From Xylophilus ampelinus (GTDB lineage Bacteria; Pseudomonadota; Gammaproteobacteria; Burkholderiales; Burkholderiaceae_C), in contig NZ_CABFMN010000066.1 of NCBI RefSeq assembly GCF_901875635.1, forward strand, positions 28,113 to 92,112: a stretch of DNA of 64,000 nucleotides, in the 5' to 3' direction. The position numbers and the translations under genes were made by a program. Below the pieces are notes generated by a model. That model did no database searches. It was not told the origin of the DNA and worked only from the letters and a program-made list of their open reading frames with translations. Shown in pieces: positions 41,016 through 50,360 of this stretch; position 1 is the stretch's first letter; each line of letters opens with the position of its first letter.

Positions 41016-42724
41016 AAACGCGATTCGGAGAACGGAACAGTTTCGACTTCATCATCGTGGGAGCGGGAAGTGCCGGCGCCTTGTTGGCTTCGCGCCTGGC
41101 GGAGGGTGGGGAGTACTCCGTGCTGGTGTTGGAGGCGGGAGGATCAGACCGACGGCTCTGGGTTCATGTGCCGATAGGCTTCGCGAAGACGATTCTGGAC
41201 AAGTCGATCAATTGGGCTTACCAGACAGAGCCGCAGGCTGAACTCAACAACCGGTCGATCTACTGGCCCCGAGGCAAGCTGCTCGGCGGGTCTGGAGCCA
41301 TCAACGGTTTGGTTCACATTCGGGGCCAGCGCGAGGACTACGAGGACTGGAAGGCGCAGGGATGCGATGGCTGGGGCTGGGATGATGTACTTCCGTATTT
41401 CAAACGCATGGAAGACCACTATCTCGGCGCCACGGCCTTGCATGGGGCGGGCGGTCCGGTCGCGGTCCACAAGCCCCGTGACCGATCACCTCTCGGCGAT
41501 GCGTTGATCAAGGCCGCGGCGAAGTCCGGCATTCATCCGAATGACGACTTCAATGGGTCTACCCAGGCAGGCGCGGGTGCCTACGATTTGACGATTCGAA
41601 GGGGGCGGCGGTCCAATTCGGCGATGGGCGCGCTGAGGCCGGCGTTGCGCGGTGGCAATGTTCACTTGGAACTTAACGCGATGGTCGAGCGTGTGACTTT
41701 CGAAGGCACGCGCGCGACGGGGGTCGCATTCCGAGCTCGGGGGGGGGCCGTCGAATCCGTTCGGGCCACGCGAGAGGTAATTCTGTGCGGTGGGGCAATC
41801 AACACGCCGCAAATCCTGATGCTGTCGGGCATTGGTTCTGCGGAGAGCCTACGCAGCCATGGAGTCAAGGTTCTTGCCGATCGACCAGAGGTCGGACGCA
41901 ACCTGCAGGACCACTTGGTCGCGCGTTTTGTGTTCAAGACCAAGAGGTCGATCACTCTCAATGACCAGATGAAGAGCGTCTGGGGAAGACTCGGCATTGG
42001 AATGAACTACGTCTTTAGGCGCCGCGGACCGCTGACGTTTGCGGCAGCCCAGGTCGGAATGTTTTTCAAGTCGGAGGAGGGCGTTCCCCGAGTCGATGTG
42101 CAATCGTTCTTCTCTCCCTACAGTGCCGACGGCGCGGGGAAGTCCTTGCACCCGTTTTCCGCCTTCACGCTGACGCTGACCCAGTCCTGGCCGACCAGTC
42201 GTGGCTATGTCGCGCTTCGGGACGCGAGTCCCACAACGCCTCCCATCATTGAGCCTCGTTATTTCAGTACCGATCACGATCGCCGGTTCTTTGTGAAGGC
42301 ATTTCGGCGCGTCCGTCAGATTTTGAGCGTGGAGCCCATCCGCGGTGAGATCGCAGAAGAACTCAAGCCGGGCCCGGCTGTGCGTTCTGACGACGAGATC
42401 CTTGATTACGTCCGTTCGACGGCCAGCACGTGCTTTCATCCTTGTGGCACGTGCCGGATGGGGTCGGACATGGACTCCGTGGTCGACCTCCAGCTACGCG
42501 TGCGCGGCGTCAGCGGTCTTCGCATCGCAGATGCGTCCGTGATGCCATCGTTGACGTCCGGAAACATCAACGCTCCAGTTCTGATGATCGCCGAGAAGGC
42601 CGCAGACATGATTCGGCACGAGCATGCGTCTGAGCGAAGTGACGCAATCGAGCCTCGTGCCTCGCAACGCGCCACATCGGCAGTGCCACTTGGTGCCGAG
42701 AAACTCGAGTACCTATTGATATGA
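41012..42724 (+). CDS. GMC-family oxidoreductase (choline dehydrogenase-like)
   Basis: 570 aa. FDFIIVGAGSAGALLASRLAE is the FAD dinucleotide fold, GKLLGGSGAINGLVHIRGQREDY the GMC signature 1, GAINTPQILMLSGIG signature 2, and FHPCGTCRMG carries the catalytic His of the C-terminal domain. Oxidises a primary or secondary alcohol (aldehyde or ketone product) with FAD. Its place between the transporter and hydrolase/hydratase genes suggests an early step on the imported compound. About 35 extra residues at the C-terminus. Confidence 0.92.
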   Translation: MKTRFGERNSFDFIIVGAGSAGALLASRLAEGGEYSVLVLEAGGSDRRLWVHVPIGFAKTILDKSINWAYQTEPQAELNNRSIYWPRGKLLGGSGAINGLVHIRGQREDYEDWKAQGCDGWGWDDVLPYFKRMEDHYLGATALHGAGGPVAVHKPRDRSPLGDALIKAAAKSGIHPNDDFNGSTQAGAGAYDLTIRRGRRSNSAMGALRPALRGGNVHLELNAMVERVTFEGTRATGVAFRARGGAVESVRATREVILCGGAINTPQILMLSGIGSAESLRSHGVKVLADRPEVGRNLQDHLVARFVFKTKRSITLNDQMKSVWGRLGIGMNYVFRRRGPLTFAAAQVGMFFKSEEGVPRVDVQSFFSPYSADGAGKSLHPFSAFTLTLTQSWPTSRGYVALRDASPTTPPIIEPRYFSTDHDRRFFVKAFRRVRQILSVEPIRGEIAEELKPGPAVRSDDEILDYVRSTASTCFHPCGTCRMGSDMDSVVDLQLRVRGVSGLRIADASVMPSLTSGNINAPVLMIAEKAADMIRHEHASERSDAIEPRASQRATSAVPLGAEKLEYLLI

Positions 42725-43434
42725 CCAAGTATTTGATTGAAGCGCCCGCCGTGACCTCGGTTGCCGTGCGTGGCACAGAGTCCCGACTGCCTGTGCGTCG
42801 CGTGATTTGCGTCGGAAGGAACTACGCGGATCATGCACGGGAGATGGGGAAAGATCCGGCCAAGGAGCCGCCGTTCTTCTTCTTCAAGCCCACGGACACC
42901 GTGATCGATAGCGGCGTGGCGATGCCGTACCCTCCATTGACCCAACTGCTGCACCACGAGGTCGAGTTGGTGGTCGCGATCGGTCGCGGTGGGGCAGACA
43001 TCCGGAAGGAGGATGCCCTTGACCACGTGTTTGGCTATGGCGTTGGCCTGGACATGACGCGGCGGGACCTCCAACTTGCCGCGCGTGACATGGGGCGCCC
43101 CTGGGATTGGGGCAAAGGCTTCGACTGGAGCGCGCCTTGCGGTCCGCTATCCAGGGTTGAAGACGTTGGTCATCCTTCTATGGGGGCCGTCCAGCTTCGA
43201 GTCAATGGCGAGTTGCGTCAATCCGCTGATCTGAACGACTTGATCTGGGGCGTTCCTGAAATCATCGCGATTGCGAGCTCCGCGATGGCACTTGCGCCGG
43301 GAGACCTTATCTTCACCGGGACTCCAGCCGGCGTGTCGGCTGTGCATGAGGGCGATATGCTTGAGGGCACGATCGGCGGGCTCGACCCCGTGTCTACCCG
43401 GATCGCGCCCAGAGGTAGCGGGAATCCGAGATAG
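42721..43434 (+). CDS. Fumarylacetoacetate hydrolase-family protein
   Basis: 237 aa, ATGA overlap with the GMC gene. ICVGRNYADHAREM and FFFFKPTDT are family motifs; HHEVELVV supplies the Glu-x-Glu metal pair and GYGVGLDMTRRD the metal Asp; FTGTPAGVSAVHEGD closes the active site. The family covers C-C bond hydrolases and hydratase/decarboxylases of ring-cleavage products (for example HpaG, MhpD-like). Confidence 0.92.
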   Translation: MTKYLIEAPAVTSVAVRGTESRLPVRRVICVGRNYADHAREMGKDPAKEPPFFFFKPTDTVIDSGVAMPYPPLTQLLHHEVELVVAIGRGGADIRKEDALDHVFGYGVGLDMTRRDLQLAARDMGRPWDWGKGFDWSAPCGPLSRVEDVGHPSMGAVQLRVNGELRQSADLNDLIWGVPEIIAIASSAMALAPGDLIFTGTPAGVSAVHEGDMLEGTIGGLDPVSTRIAPRGSGNPR

Positions 43435-43441
43435 CCCAACC

Positions 43442-44269
43442 ATGCCAACCGACGCAGAGACTGGCAGCGGCGATCACGGCTCAGTCAGGTGGAGCCGAGA
43501 GGGTCGTGTCGCTGCTGTGACAATCTTCCGTCCGGAACGGAAGAACGCAATCGATGGTGAAGCCGCCGCGCAGATGGCAGTCCTGCTCGATGAGCTGAGC
43601 GTGGATGATGAAACGCGGGCGATCGTGATTCGGGGGTACGGCGATACCTTCTGTGCCGGCGGTGATGTCAGGAAGGCGGAGGGGCGCCAGCGCACCGCTC
43701 GGGAACGGATGGAGGCGCTTGCGCCCTACCACCGCCTCACCACGGTCCTGGCGAACTATCCAAAGCCAGTCGTGGCTGCCGTTGATGGCGTTGCGTTTGG
43801 CGCTGGCTTCAGCCTGGCGCTTCTGGCCGACTTCATCGTGGTCAGCGACCGAGCGCGATTCTGCATGGCATTTCAGAGGATCGGCCTGGTTCCCGATCTG
43901 GGGGCCATGTACTCACTACCTCGTGCGATCGGCCTTCAACGAGCAAAGGAACTGCTGCTTTCGGGACGAGAAGTGAGTGCAGCCGAAGCAAGGGAAATGG
44001 GCTTGGCGGTCGACGTGGTTGAACCCGCAGCACTGTTCGCCAGAGCGCTACAGCTGGCAGAGAGCTTGTCGCAAGCTTCGCCCGTAGCGCTTGCCTGCAC
44101 CAAGGCGGGTCTCGCTCAGACCTTTACAAGCGACCTCCAGTCCATGCTGAGCCTAGAGGCAGCCGGGCAGGCCATTGCGACCGACACCGAGTACTTTCGT
44201 GAGGCGGTTAGAAGACTCGCGGCCAAGGAACGGCCCCAGTTCAAGTGGCCGCTTCCGGATGGCGGGTAG
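43442..44269 (+). CDS. Enoyl-CoA hydratase/isomerase family protein 1
   Basis: 275 aa from ATG 43442; the upstream extension into the FAH gene is a shadow. Crotonase fold: PERKNAIDGEAAAQM, GDTFCAGGDVR (first oxyanion-hole strand) and GVAFGAGFSLALLADF (second). The acid/base region reads IGLVPDLGAMYSLPR, which resembles PaaG/dienoyl isomerases more than a straight hydratase. Last gene of the operon under operator 5. Confidence 0.9.
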   Translation: MPTDAETGSGDHGSVRWSREGRVAAVTIFRPERKNAIDGEAAAQMAVLLDELSVDDETRAIVIRGYGDTFCAGGDVRKAEGRQRTARERMEALAPYHRLTTVLANYPKPVVAAVDGVAFGAGFSLALLADFIVVSDRARFCMAFQRIGLVPDLGAMYSLPRAIGLQRAKELLLSGREVSAAEAREMGLAVDVVEPAALFARALQLAESLSQASPVALACTKAGLAQTFTSDLQSMLSLEAAGQAIATDTEYFREAVRRLAAKERPQFKWPLPDGG

Positions 44270-44449
44270 GGATCTGTGAAGCGCGCATCATTCGAGCCGC
44301 CCAAGTAGGGTTGTCGATTCGCCAACACCTGCGGGCGATGCGATGGAATTCGGGTGGCACCGTCGCGAACTGCATCTGGAGCTGTTCGCTGTCGTGCCTC
44401 CTGCTCATCGTCGGGGGCGTGCCGCAACATCGCGACACGCTCCTGTGCG

Positions 44450-44848
44450 TTACACCGCCTCAGGCGTGAAGACCGGAATCGCGAGCCCGTTGGCGGCTTC
44501 GCGCATCTTGACGCGAACTCGCGTGCCGATGGTCGTCTTCTCGTCGGTGTTGTCGAGTTGAGTCAACATTGTGACGCCCTCGTCCAACTCCACATAGGCA
44601 ATCACAAAATTCCCGCTTGCTTGCTGCACCGTGCTGAGGCTGTAGACAGTTCCGACGCCGCGACTTTCTTCCCAGTCCGTATCGCCCAAGCAGAACGGGC
44701 ATAGCGGCCGGGGGTAGAAATGCGGTTCCCCGCATTCCTTGCATCGTCGGATGAGAAGTCGGCCGCTGACTGCCGCCTGCCAGTATGGGAGGGTCGAACT
44801 GTCTTCGATGACCGCCGGAAGCTTGATGTTCTCGTGGGTGGTGCTCAT
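44450..44848 (-). CDS. DUF35 OB-fold/zinc-ribbon protein, partner of thiolase-like copy 2
   Basis: 132 aa from ATG 44848, overlapping the stop of the thiolase-like gene by four bases. CKECGEPHFYPRPLCPFC is the zinc ribbon; GVGTVYSLSTVQQ and RVRVKMREAANG form the OB-fold. Same arrangement as copy 1. Confidence 0.9.
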   Translation of the reverse strand: MSTTHENIKLPAVIEDSSTLPYWQAAVSGRLLIRRCKECGEPHFYPRPLCPFCLGDTDWEESRGVGTVYSLSTVQQASGNFVIAYVELDEGVTMLTQLDNTDEKTTIGTRVRVKMREAANGLAIPVFTPEAV

Positions 44849-46017
44849 TGTGCTCGCTCCAAGATGAGGGTTGCGCTCCCGTGGCGAGAGCCCAGAAGGC
44901 CACCGGTGCCTTGCACCAGTGCAAGACCGCAATCCTTGACCTGAACCTTCGGATGCGCCTCTCCGCGAAGCTGGCGCACCGCCTCGATGACCTTGGTGAT
45001 GCCGCCGCGATTCGAAGGATGGTTGTTGCACAAGCCGCCTCCGTCCGTGTTGAAGGGAAGGCGTCCCACGCCGGAAATTAGATTGCCGTCCTGGACGAAA
45101 CGGCCGCCTTCCCCCTTCTTGCAGAAGCCCAGGTCCTCCAATTGCATGAGCACCGTGATGGTGAAGCTGTCGTAGATGGACGCGTACTGAATGTCCTGCG
45201 GCTGGACCTTGGCTTCCGCAAACGCCAGCGGCCCCGAAACGGCGGCGCCTGAGTAACTGAGATCCACACGTCCGGCTGATTGGCCTTTGATGCTCTCTCC
45301 ACCTCCCAGGACTTGGATGAGTGGGCGGCCCAGCGCCTTAGCGATCTCTGGGCGTACCACGATCAGCGCGCCTCCGCCGTCACTGACGACACAACAGTCG
45401 AGCTTGTGCAGAGGGCTTGCGAGGAGCGGAGAGTTCACGACCTCTTCGACCGTCACTGGTTTGCGCAGCATCGCATTTTCGTTGTACTGCGCGTGCTGTG
45501 ACGCCGCAACCTTGATCCAGGCAAGCTGCTCGGAAGTCGTCCCGAACTCATAGTTGTGGCGCGCGGCGACCAGTGCATACATGTTCAGCGTGGAAGGTTG
45601 ATACGGCAGCTCGAACGCGGCGTCCGGTGTTGCTGGCGCGCTTCCGCGCGGAGAGCCCATTGCGTTTGCGATCTCTGTCCGGGGGCGGCCAGCGAGCGTG
45701 ATCAGGGCCACGTTGCACTTGCCTGCCGCGATGGCCTGTGCTGCATGGGCAACGTGCACAAGGGGAGCGGACCCGCCCGTATCGGTGGTGTCCACATGGC
45801 GAACCCGTAGGCCTAGGTAGTCCGCCATGCTTAGCGCGCCGAGGCCCGGCGCATCACCTGCGCAGAAGTAGCCGTCCACGTCGCTCAGGCTGAGTCCTGC
45901 ATCGCGCAGCGCTCCACGGGCGCACTCCGCATGCAGTTGCGCCGTTGTCTTGTCAGGCGCCTTTCTAAGCGGGTGCTCGTACGCACCGGCGATCGCAGCG
46001 GCTCGATGGATTGTCAT
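44845..46017 (-). CDS. Thiolase-fold protein lacking the nucleophilic Cys (Ltp2/SCP-x-like), copy 2
   Basis: 390 aa. AAIAGAYEHPLRKAPDKT start, AAQAIAAGKCNVALITLAG helix-strand, and NNHPSNRGGITKVIEA in place of the GHP motif. The region that should carry the catalytic Cys reads TTDTGGSAPLVHVA, without Cys. As with copy 1, partnership with a DUF35 protein points to a retro-aldolase or related CoA enzyme. Divergent from the SDR gene; operator 6 lies between. Confidence 0.88.
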   Translation of the reverse strand: MTIHRAAAIAGAYEHPLRKAPDKTTAQLHAECARGALRDAGLSLSDVDGYFCAGDAPGLGALSMADYLGLRVRHVDTTDTGGSAPLVHVAHAAQAIAAGKCNVALITLAGRPRTEIANAMGSPRGSAPATPDAAFELPYQPSTLNMYALVAARHNYEFGTTSEQLAWIKVAASQHAQYNENAMLRKPVTVEEVVNSPLLASPLHKLDCCVVSDGGGALIVVRPEIAKALGRPLIQVLGGGESIKGQSAGRVDLSYSGAAVSGPLAFAEAKVQPQDIQYASIYDSFTITVLMQLEDLGFCKKGEGGRFVQDGNLISGVGRLPFNTDGGGLCNNHPSNRGGITKVIEAVRQLRGEAHPKVQVKDCGLALVQGTGGLLGSRHGSATLILERAQ

Positions 46018-46160
46018 GTCGCGTCTCCTTGATAAAGATGAACCTGGCTGTTCTGCCCAAGCGCATCACGTACCGCACTGGGCGCCAAAAGGGCCAAAGC
46101 AAAACGTCCGACCAATTGTCTCTGGCCTTATCCCCAATGGACAGGCGCCGAGCATTCTAG

Positions 46161-46175
46161 TATGGTCCGTCCATT
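46161..46175. promoter_or_regulatory. GntR-type operator 6 (divergent thiolase-like copy 2 and SDR operons)
   Basis: TATGGTCCGTCCATT, one mismatch from consensus in the left arm; its complement reads AATGGACGGACCATA. A further half-site (AATGG) follows at 46178. It sits 28 bases before the SDR ATG and can serve both directions. Confidence 0.65.
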
Positions 46176-46202
46176 CAAATGGTAATGCTTTAGGAGGCAT
46201 TG

Positions 46203-46976
46203 ATGACTGAGTTGGTGAGTTTGGAAAAGCGGACCGTGGTGGTGACCGGCGCTGGTCAGGGCATCGGCGAAGGCGTCGCACGGCTTGTTGCAAAGCTGGG
46301 TGGAAACGTAGTTGCCGTCGATCGCAACGAAGAGACTCTCAAAAAGCTGGCAGATCACCTTCCTGGTGGCCGCTGCCTGACCGCAGTTGCTGACGTGTCT
46401 GATCCCGAGGCTGCCCAGCGGGTGATTGCTGAGGCAGCTGAGAAGTTCGGCCAAGTTGATGGTCTGTGCAACAACGCCGGCATCACCCGCCCCGCAATGA
46501 TGGACAAGATGACTGTGAAAGACTGGCGTGATGTGATCGACGTTCACTTGTCAGCGTCCTTCTACTGGTCGCAGGCCCTTGGCCAACACCTGATCGCGCG
46601 TATCAAGAGTGGTGATGCGACCGGAGGCTCCATCGTCAACATCTCTTCGGACGCCGGACGAAAAGGGGCGATCGGCCAAGTGAACTACGCGGCCGCAAAG
46701 GCAGGCATCATGGGTGTCACCATGACAACGGCCCGTGAATGGGGAAAGTACAACATCCGCGCGAACTCCATCTGCTTTGGCGTCGTTGAGACGCCAATGA
46801 CCGAAGTCATTCGTGGCGAGAAGTTCAAGGACAAGATCCTGAGCCAGATCCCGTTGGGCCGCTGGTCGACGCCGGATGAAGTTGTCAAGGCAGTCTGCTT
46901 CCTTTTGTCGGACGCTGCAAGCTATGTGACGGGCCAGCACCTGGGCGTCAACGGCGGCTATCACATCAGCCTCTGA
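46203..46976 (+). CDS. Short-chain dehydrogenase/reductase (3-hydroxyacyl-CoA dehydrogenase type)
   Basis: 257 aa from ATG 46203, with TAGGAGG just upstream. VVTGAGQGIGEGVARL is the NAD(P) loop, NNAGITRPAMMDKM the NNAG motif, NISSDAG and NYAAAKAG give the Ser-Tyr-Lys triad, and a C-terminal GQHLGVNGGYH is standard. Probably oxidises a 3-hydroxyacyl-CoA or an alcohol intermediate in the beta-oxidation-like branch. First gene of the operon that continues with MaoC and two acyl-CoA dehydrogenases. Confidence 0.92.
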   Translation: MTELVSLEKRTVVVTGAGQGIGEGVARLVAKLGGNVVAVDRNEETLKKLADHLPGGRCLTAVADVSDPEAAQRVIAEAAEKFGQVDGLCNNAGITRPAMMDKMTVKDWRDVIDVHLSASFYWSQALGQHLIARIKSGDATGGSIVNISSDAGRKGAIGQVNYAAAKAGIMGVTMTTAREWGKYNIRANSICFGVVETPMTEVIRGEKFKDKILSQIPLGRWSTPDEVVKAVCFLLSDAASYVTGQHLGVNGGYHISL

Positions 46977-47132
46977 GCGTGGGATCGCCCGTATGTGCGC
47001 GATGGACGGTGCGGCGCAGCCTCGGTGCGGGCGGCCGCAGTCCACGGCGTTGACTCGTCCGTCACACCCTGAAGAACTTGAACAGAATCCCGGATCGCGC
47101 CGCACTGTTAGCGGTGGCGAAGGAGTTGTCGC

Positions 47133-48008
47133 ATGCTCGATTACCAGAAAGTGAAGGCTTGGGCCCCCGAAGATGTCCGCCACAGCTACACACGCAAAGA
47201 CACGATCCTGTACAACCTTGGCCTCGGATTCGGCAGCGAGCTAGATCGCGCCGATGACCTGCGCTACGTGTACGAACGAGACCTGACCACCTTACCCACG
47301 ATGTGCAGCGTTCTGGGATCGCCTGGCTTCTGGATGAAGGACCATCCTGAGTTTGGCATCGACTATCTGCGCCTCGTGCATGGTGAGCAGAAGGTGACGA
47401 TGCACCGGGCGTTGCCGCCCGAGGGAACTGTCTATGGTCGTACCCGGGTCACGCGCTTGGTCGACAAGGGCGCCTCCAAGGGTGCCCTTGTGACCGTAGA
47501 GCGTCAAATCCTCGAGTCTGGAACGCTCGCCAAGATTGCCTCGATCGAGCAGGTTCTTTTTTGTCGCGGCGATGGCGGTTTTTCAGAGAACGGCCCGTCG
47601 GATCCTGCGCCACCAGTTGACAGCTTCGCGGCCGCACGCAAAGCGGACGGCACGGTCTCGTCCGATATCGCGCAGAACGCGGCGCTTTTGTACCGCCTTT
47701 CCGGTGATTGGAATCCACTGCACGCGGATCCAGCCATCGCGAAGAAGGCCGGTTTTGATCGGCCGATCCTGCACGGTCTCGCAACCTACGGCATTGCTTG
47801 CAGGCTTCTCACATCGGAGCTGCGTCGGCTTGGAGCGAAGGATATCCAGTCGTTCGGAGCCCGTCTGTCGGCACCTGTATTCCCTGGCGATCGGTTGACC
47901 GTCAGCTATTGGCTGGAGAAGGATCAAGTTCGTTTTGAAGCGGAAGTCTCCGAGCGGGGTTCAAAAGTGCTCGCCAATGGCTCAGCACTTCTGGGAACGC
48001 CCGCCTGA
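47133..48008 (+). CDS. MaoC-family (R)-hydratase, double hot-dog type
   Basis: 291 aa with GGAG upstream of the ATG. The C-terminal half carries hydratase 2 motif: LSGDWNPLHADPAIAKKAGF followed by RPILHGLATYG, with Asp and His as catalytic pair. The N-terminal half is the second, inactive hot-dog repeat, as in eukaryotic MFE2 hydratases and ChsH-type enzymes. Hydrates trans-2-enoyl-CoA made by the acyl-CoA dehydrogenases encoded just downstream. Confidence 0.92.
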   Translation: MLDYQKVKAWAPEDVRHSYTRKDTILYNLGLGFGSELDRADDLRYVYERDLTTLPTMCSVLGSPGFWMKDHPEFGIDYLRLVHGEQKVTMHRALPPEGTVYGRTRVTRLVDKGASKGALVTVERQILESGTLAKIASIEQVLFCRGDGGFSENGPSDPAPPVDSFAAARKADGTVSSDIAQNAALLYRLSGDWNPLHADPAIAKKAGFDRPILHGLATYGIACRLLTSELRRLGAKDIQSFGARLSAPVFPGDRLTVSYWLEKDQVRFEAEVSERGSKVLANGSALLGTPA

Positions 48009-48051
48009 CGCGTTGCGTCTTTGGCAGTAGCAGAGATTCCACGAGATCAAG

Positions 48052-49224
48052 ATGAACATTGAGCTATCTGAGGAACACCTGAACTTTCGCAAGGAGGTTC
48101 GTGAGTTCATCGAGTCGCGACTACCCGAAGAAACGCGCGACCGTCTACGCCGGGGACTGGCTGCAACCAAGCAGGACACGGTGACGTTCCAGCGGATTCT
48201 GAACGAGCGAGGCTGGGCAGCGCCTCTATGGCCAAAGCGCTACGGCGGCGCCGAGCTGGGCCAGGTGGAGCGGTTGATCCTGCTGGACGAGATCTTCAGA
48301 GCGAGTGCTCCGTTGCCGCAGGTGTTCAACATCACAATGCTTGGACCGGTGCTGCTGAAGTTTGGCAGTGAGGAGCAGTGCAGCTTCTTCCTGCCCAAGT
48401 TGCTCAACCTCGATCTTTGGTTCTGCCAAGGGTTCTCGGAGCCTGAGGCAGGTTCTGACCTGGCTTCGCTCAGGACGAAGGCCCAGCGTGAGGGCGATCA
48501 CTACGTGGTCAATGGCCAGAAGATTTGGACGACGTCTGCACACCACGCCGACTGGATCTTCTGCCTGGTGCGGACAAGCAGCGAAAGTCGCAAGCAGGAC
48601 GGCATCAGCTTCCTCCTTATCGATCTGAAGCAGCCCGGCATCACAGTCCGGCCAATCCGATCGATTGATGGGATGCACCACCTCAACGAGGTCTTCTTTG
48701 ACAATGTGCGCGTGCCAGTGTCAAACCTTGTCGGCGAGGAAGGGCGCGGTTGGAGCTACGCGAAGTTTCTTCTATCGAACGAGCGTACCGGAATCGCCAA
48801 CGTGGGGCTGTGTCGCGAGCGCTGGGGGTATGCGATCCATATCGCATCGAAGCATTGGCGTGATGACGAGCCCCTCCTCAATCATCCTGGTGTCAGGAAA
48901 GAACTGGCGCTTCTCGATGCAGAGATCCGGAGCCTGGAGTTGACCAATTGGAGACTACTCTTGGCACCCGAGACCTGCTCGGCTCCGGATGCGTTCGCCT
49001 CTGTTCTCAAACTCAAGGGCAGCGAGCTTCAGCAGCGAGTCCTCGCGCTTCTGGCCCGCTTGGCCGGAACCGATGGTCTACGGGCTGCCAGTGGCTCGTT
49101 AGAAGGCGTAGATGACTGGGCTGCACCACTGACTTCGCGCTACTTCTTCAGTCGCGCCGCCACGATCTACGGTGGGGCGAGCGAAGTGCAGAAGGACATA
49201 CTCTCAAAAACCTTCCTGGGCTGA
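48052..49224 (+). CDS. Acyl-CoA dehydrogenase A of a probable heteromeric pair
   Basis: 390 aa. FSEPEAGSDLASLRTKA is the flavin/substrate motif, KIWTTSAHHADWIFCLVRT the central sheet and YGGASEVQKDILSKTFLG the C-terminal signature. Helices at both ends are full length. It is followed after two bases by a second, divergent dehydrogenase. Such adjacent unlike pairs form the alpha2-beta2 enzymes of steroid side-chain oxidation (ChsE4-ChsE5 type), where one subunit carries most catalytic residues. Confidence 0.92.
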   Translation: MNIELSEEHLNFRKEVREFIESRLPEETRDRLRRGLAATKQDTVTFQRILNERGWAAPLWPKRYGGAELGQVERLILLDEIFRASAPLPQVFNITMLGPVLLKFGSEEQCSFFLPKLLNLDLWFCQGFSEPEAGSDLASLRTKAQREGDHYVVNGQKIWTTSAHHADWIFCLVRTSSESRKQDGISFLLIDLKQPGITVRPIRSIDGMHHLNEVFFDNVRVPVSNLVGEEGRGWSYAKFLLSNERTGIANVGLCRERWGYAIHIASKHWRDDEPLLNHPGVRKELALLDAEIRSLELTNWRLLLAPETCSAPDAFASVLKLKGSELQQRVLALLARLAGTDGLRAASGSLEGVDDWAAPLTSRYFFSRAATIYGGASEVQKDILSKTFLG

Positions 49225-49226
49225 CG

Positions 49227-50360
49227 ATGGATTTTCTCTACAGCGAAGAGCAGGCAATGATGCGTGAAAGCGTTGCGCGCTATCTGTGCGACGGCCACGG
49301 CTTCGACAAGCGCGCGGACCGGCTCAGCGACCCGGACAAACTGGCAGCGCAGGTCATGGCAGAGCTGACCGAGCTTGGACTGACAGCGCTTCTTGTGCCC
49401 GAGGCGCACGGGGGACTGGGCGGATCCGTCTGCGATTTCCACGGAGTACTGCGCGAGATCGGCGCTGCTCTCTACGTGTCTCCACTTTCGACCAGCTCGA
49501 TCCTGGCGACCGGTGCGATTCTTGCGTCGGGGGTCACCAGAATCCAGGAGGCCTACCTGCCGCGCTTAGCCGCTGGCTCCGTGCTTCTCGGATGTGCATT
49601 GGATCATTCGGTGACCTCCGCACCCACCAGCGCAAGGCTCGAGGGCGGCCGATGGAGGCTGAGCGGAGAGAAGCACAACATTTTGTTTGGCTCCCAGGCT
49701 GTGGCCTATGTCGTATTGGCGGAGGTTGAAAGCGCGGACGCCGATCCGGTCCCAGGTCTGTTCCTCGTCGACCGGCAAGAGCAAGGTGGCGAAGTGTCGG
49801 TCGCGGAGACCTACCGGTTGGTCGACGGCAGCCCGGCGGCATCCGTCCGTTTCTCAAATGCGATGGGCGAGGCGCTGTTCGACCTGGACGCTCCCGAATC
49901 CCGGGCCAGAGCTGTAGACAGCGTCATACGTTTGGGCATTGCCGTCGCTTGCGCGGAAGGACTGGGAGCTGCAGAAGGTGCGATCGCGATGACCGCCGAG
50001 TATGTTGGCAGTCGCCGGCAGTTCGGAAAGACCTTAGCAGAGAATCAGGCCGTGCGTCATCGGATTGCGGAGATGCTGGTGAATCTGGAGTCGATCAAAA
50101 GCATGTCGATGCTGGCCGCTATCGCATGTGATCAGCCTTCATCGACACTGGCGGATGACCACAGCCGCGCAAAGGTACTGCTGGGTGTGCATGGTCGGAA
50201 GATCGTTGAAGATGCGATTCAGCTCCACGGGGGCATTGGGATGACGGAGGAATGCCGAGTCGGACACTACCTCCAGCGCTTCCAGGTGCTGGATCACGCA
50301 TTCGGTGATTCGGGCTGGCATGCCCATCGCTTGGGATCCAAGATTGGAATGTCCGAATGA
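49227..50360 (+). CDS. Acyl-CoA dehydrogenase B of a probable heteromeric pair
   Basis: 377 aa. More divergent than subunit A: the SEPxAGSD motif is replaced by CALDHSVTSAPTSARLEGG, while QLHGGIGMTEECRVGHYLQRF near the end is kept, and SRRQFGKTLAENQAVRHRIAEM is present. This asymmetric conservation is expected for the second subunit of a heteromeric acyl-CoA dehydrogenase. Overlaps the next gene by four bases. Confidence 0.9.
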   Translation: MDFLYSEEQAMMRESVARYLCDGHGFDKRADRLSDPDKLAAQVMAELTELGLTALLVPEAHGGLGGSVCDFHGVLREIGAALYVSPLSTSSILATGAILASGVTRIQEAYLPRLAAGSVLLGCALDHSVTSAPTSARLEGGRWRLSGEKHNILFGSQAVAYVVLAEVESADADPVPGLFLVDRQEQGGEVSVAETYRLVDGSPAASVRFSNAMGEALFDLDAPESRARAVDSVIRLGIAVACAEGLGAAEGAIAMTAEYVGSRRQFGKTLAENQAVRHRIAEMLVNLESIKSMSMLAAIACDQPSSTLADDHSRAKVLLGVHGRKIVEDAIQLHGGIGMTEECRVGHYLQRFQVLDHAFGDSGWHAHRLGSKIGMSE

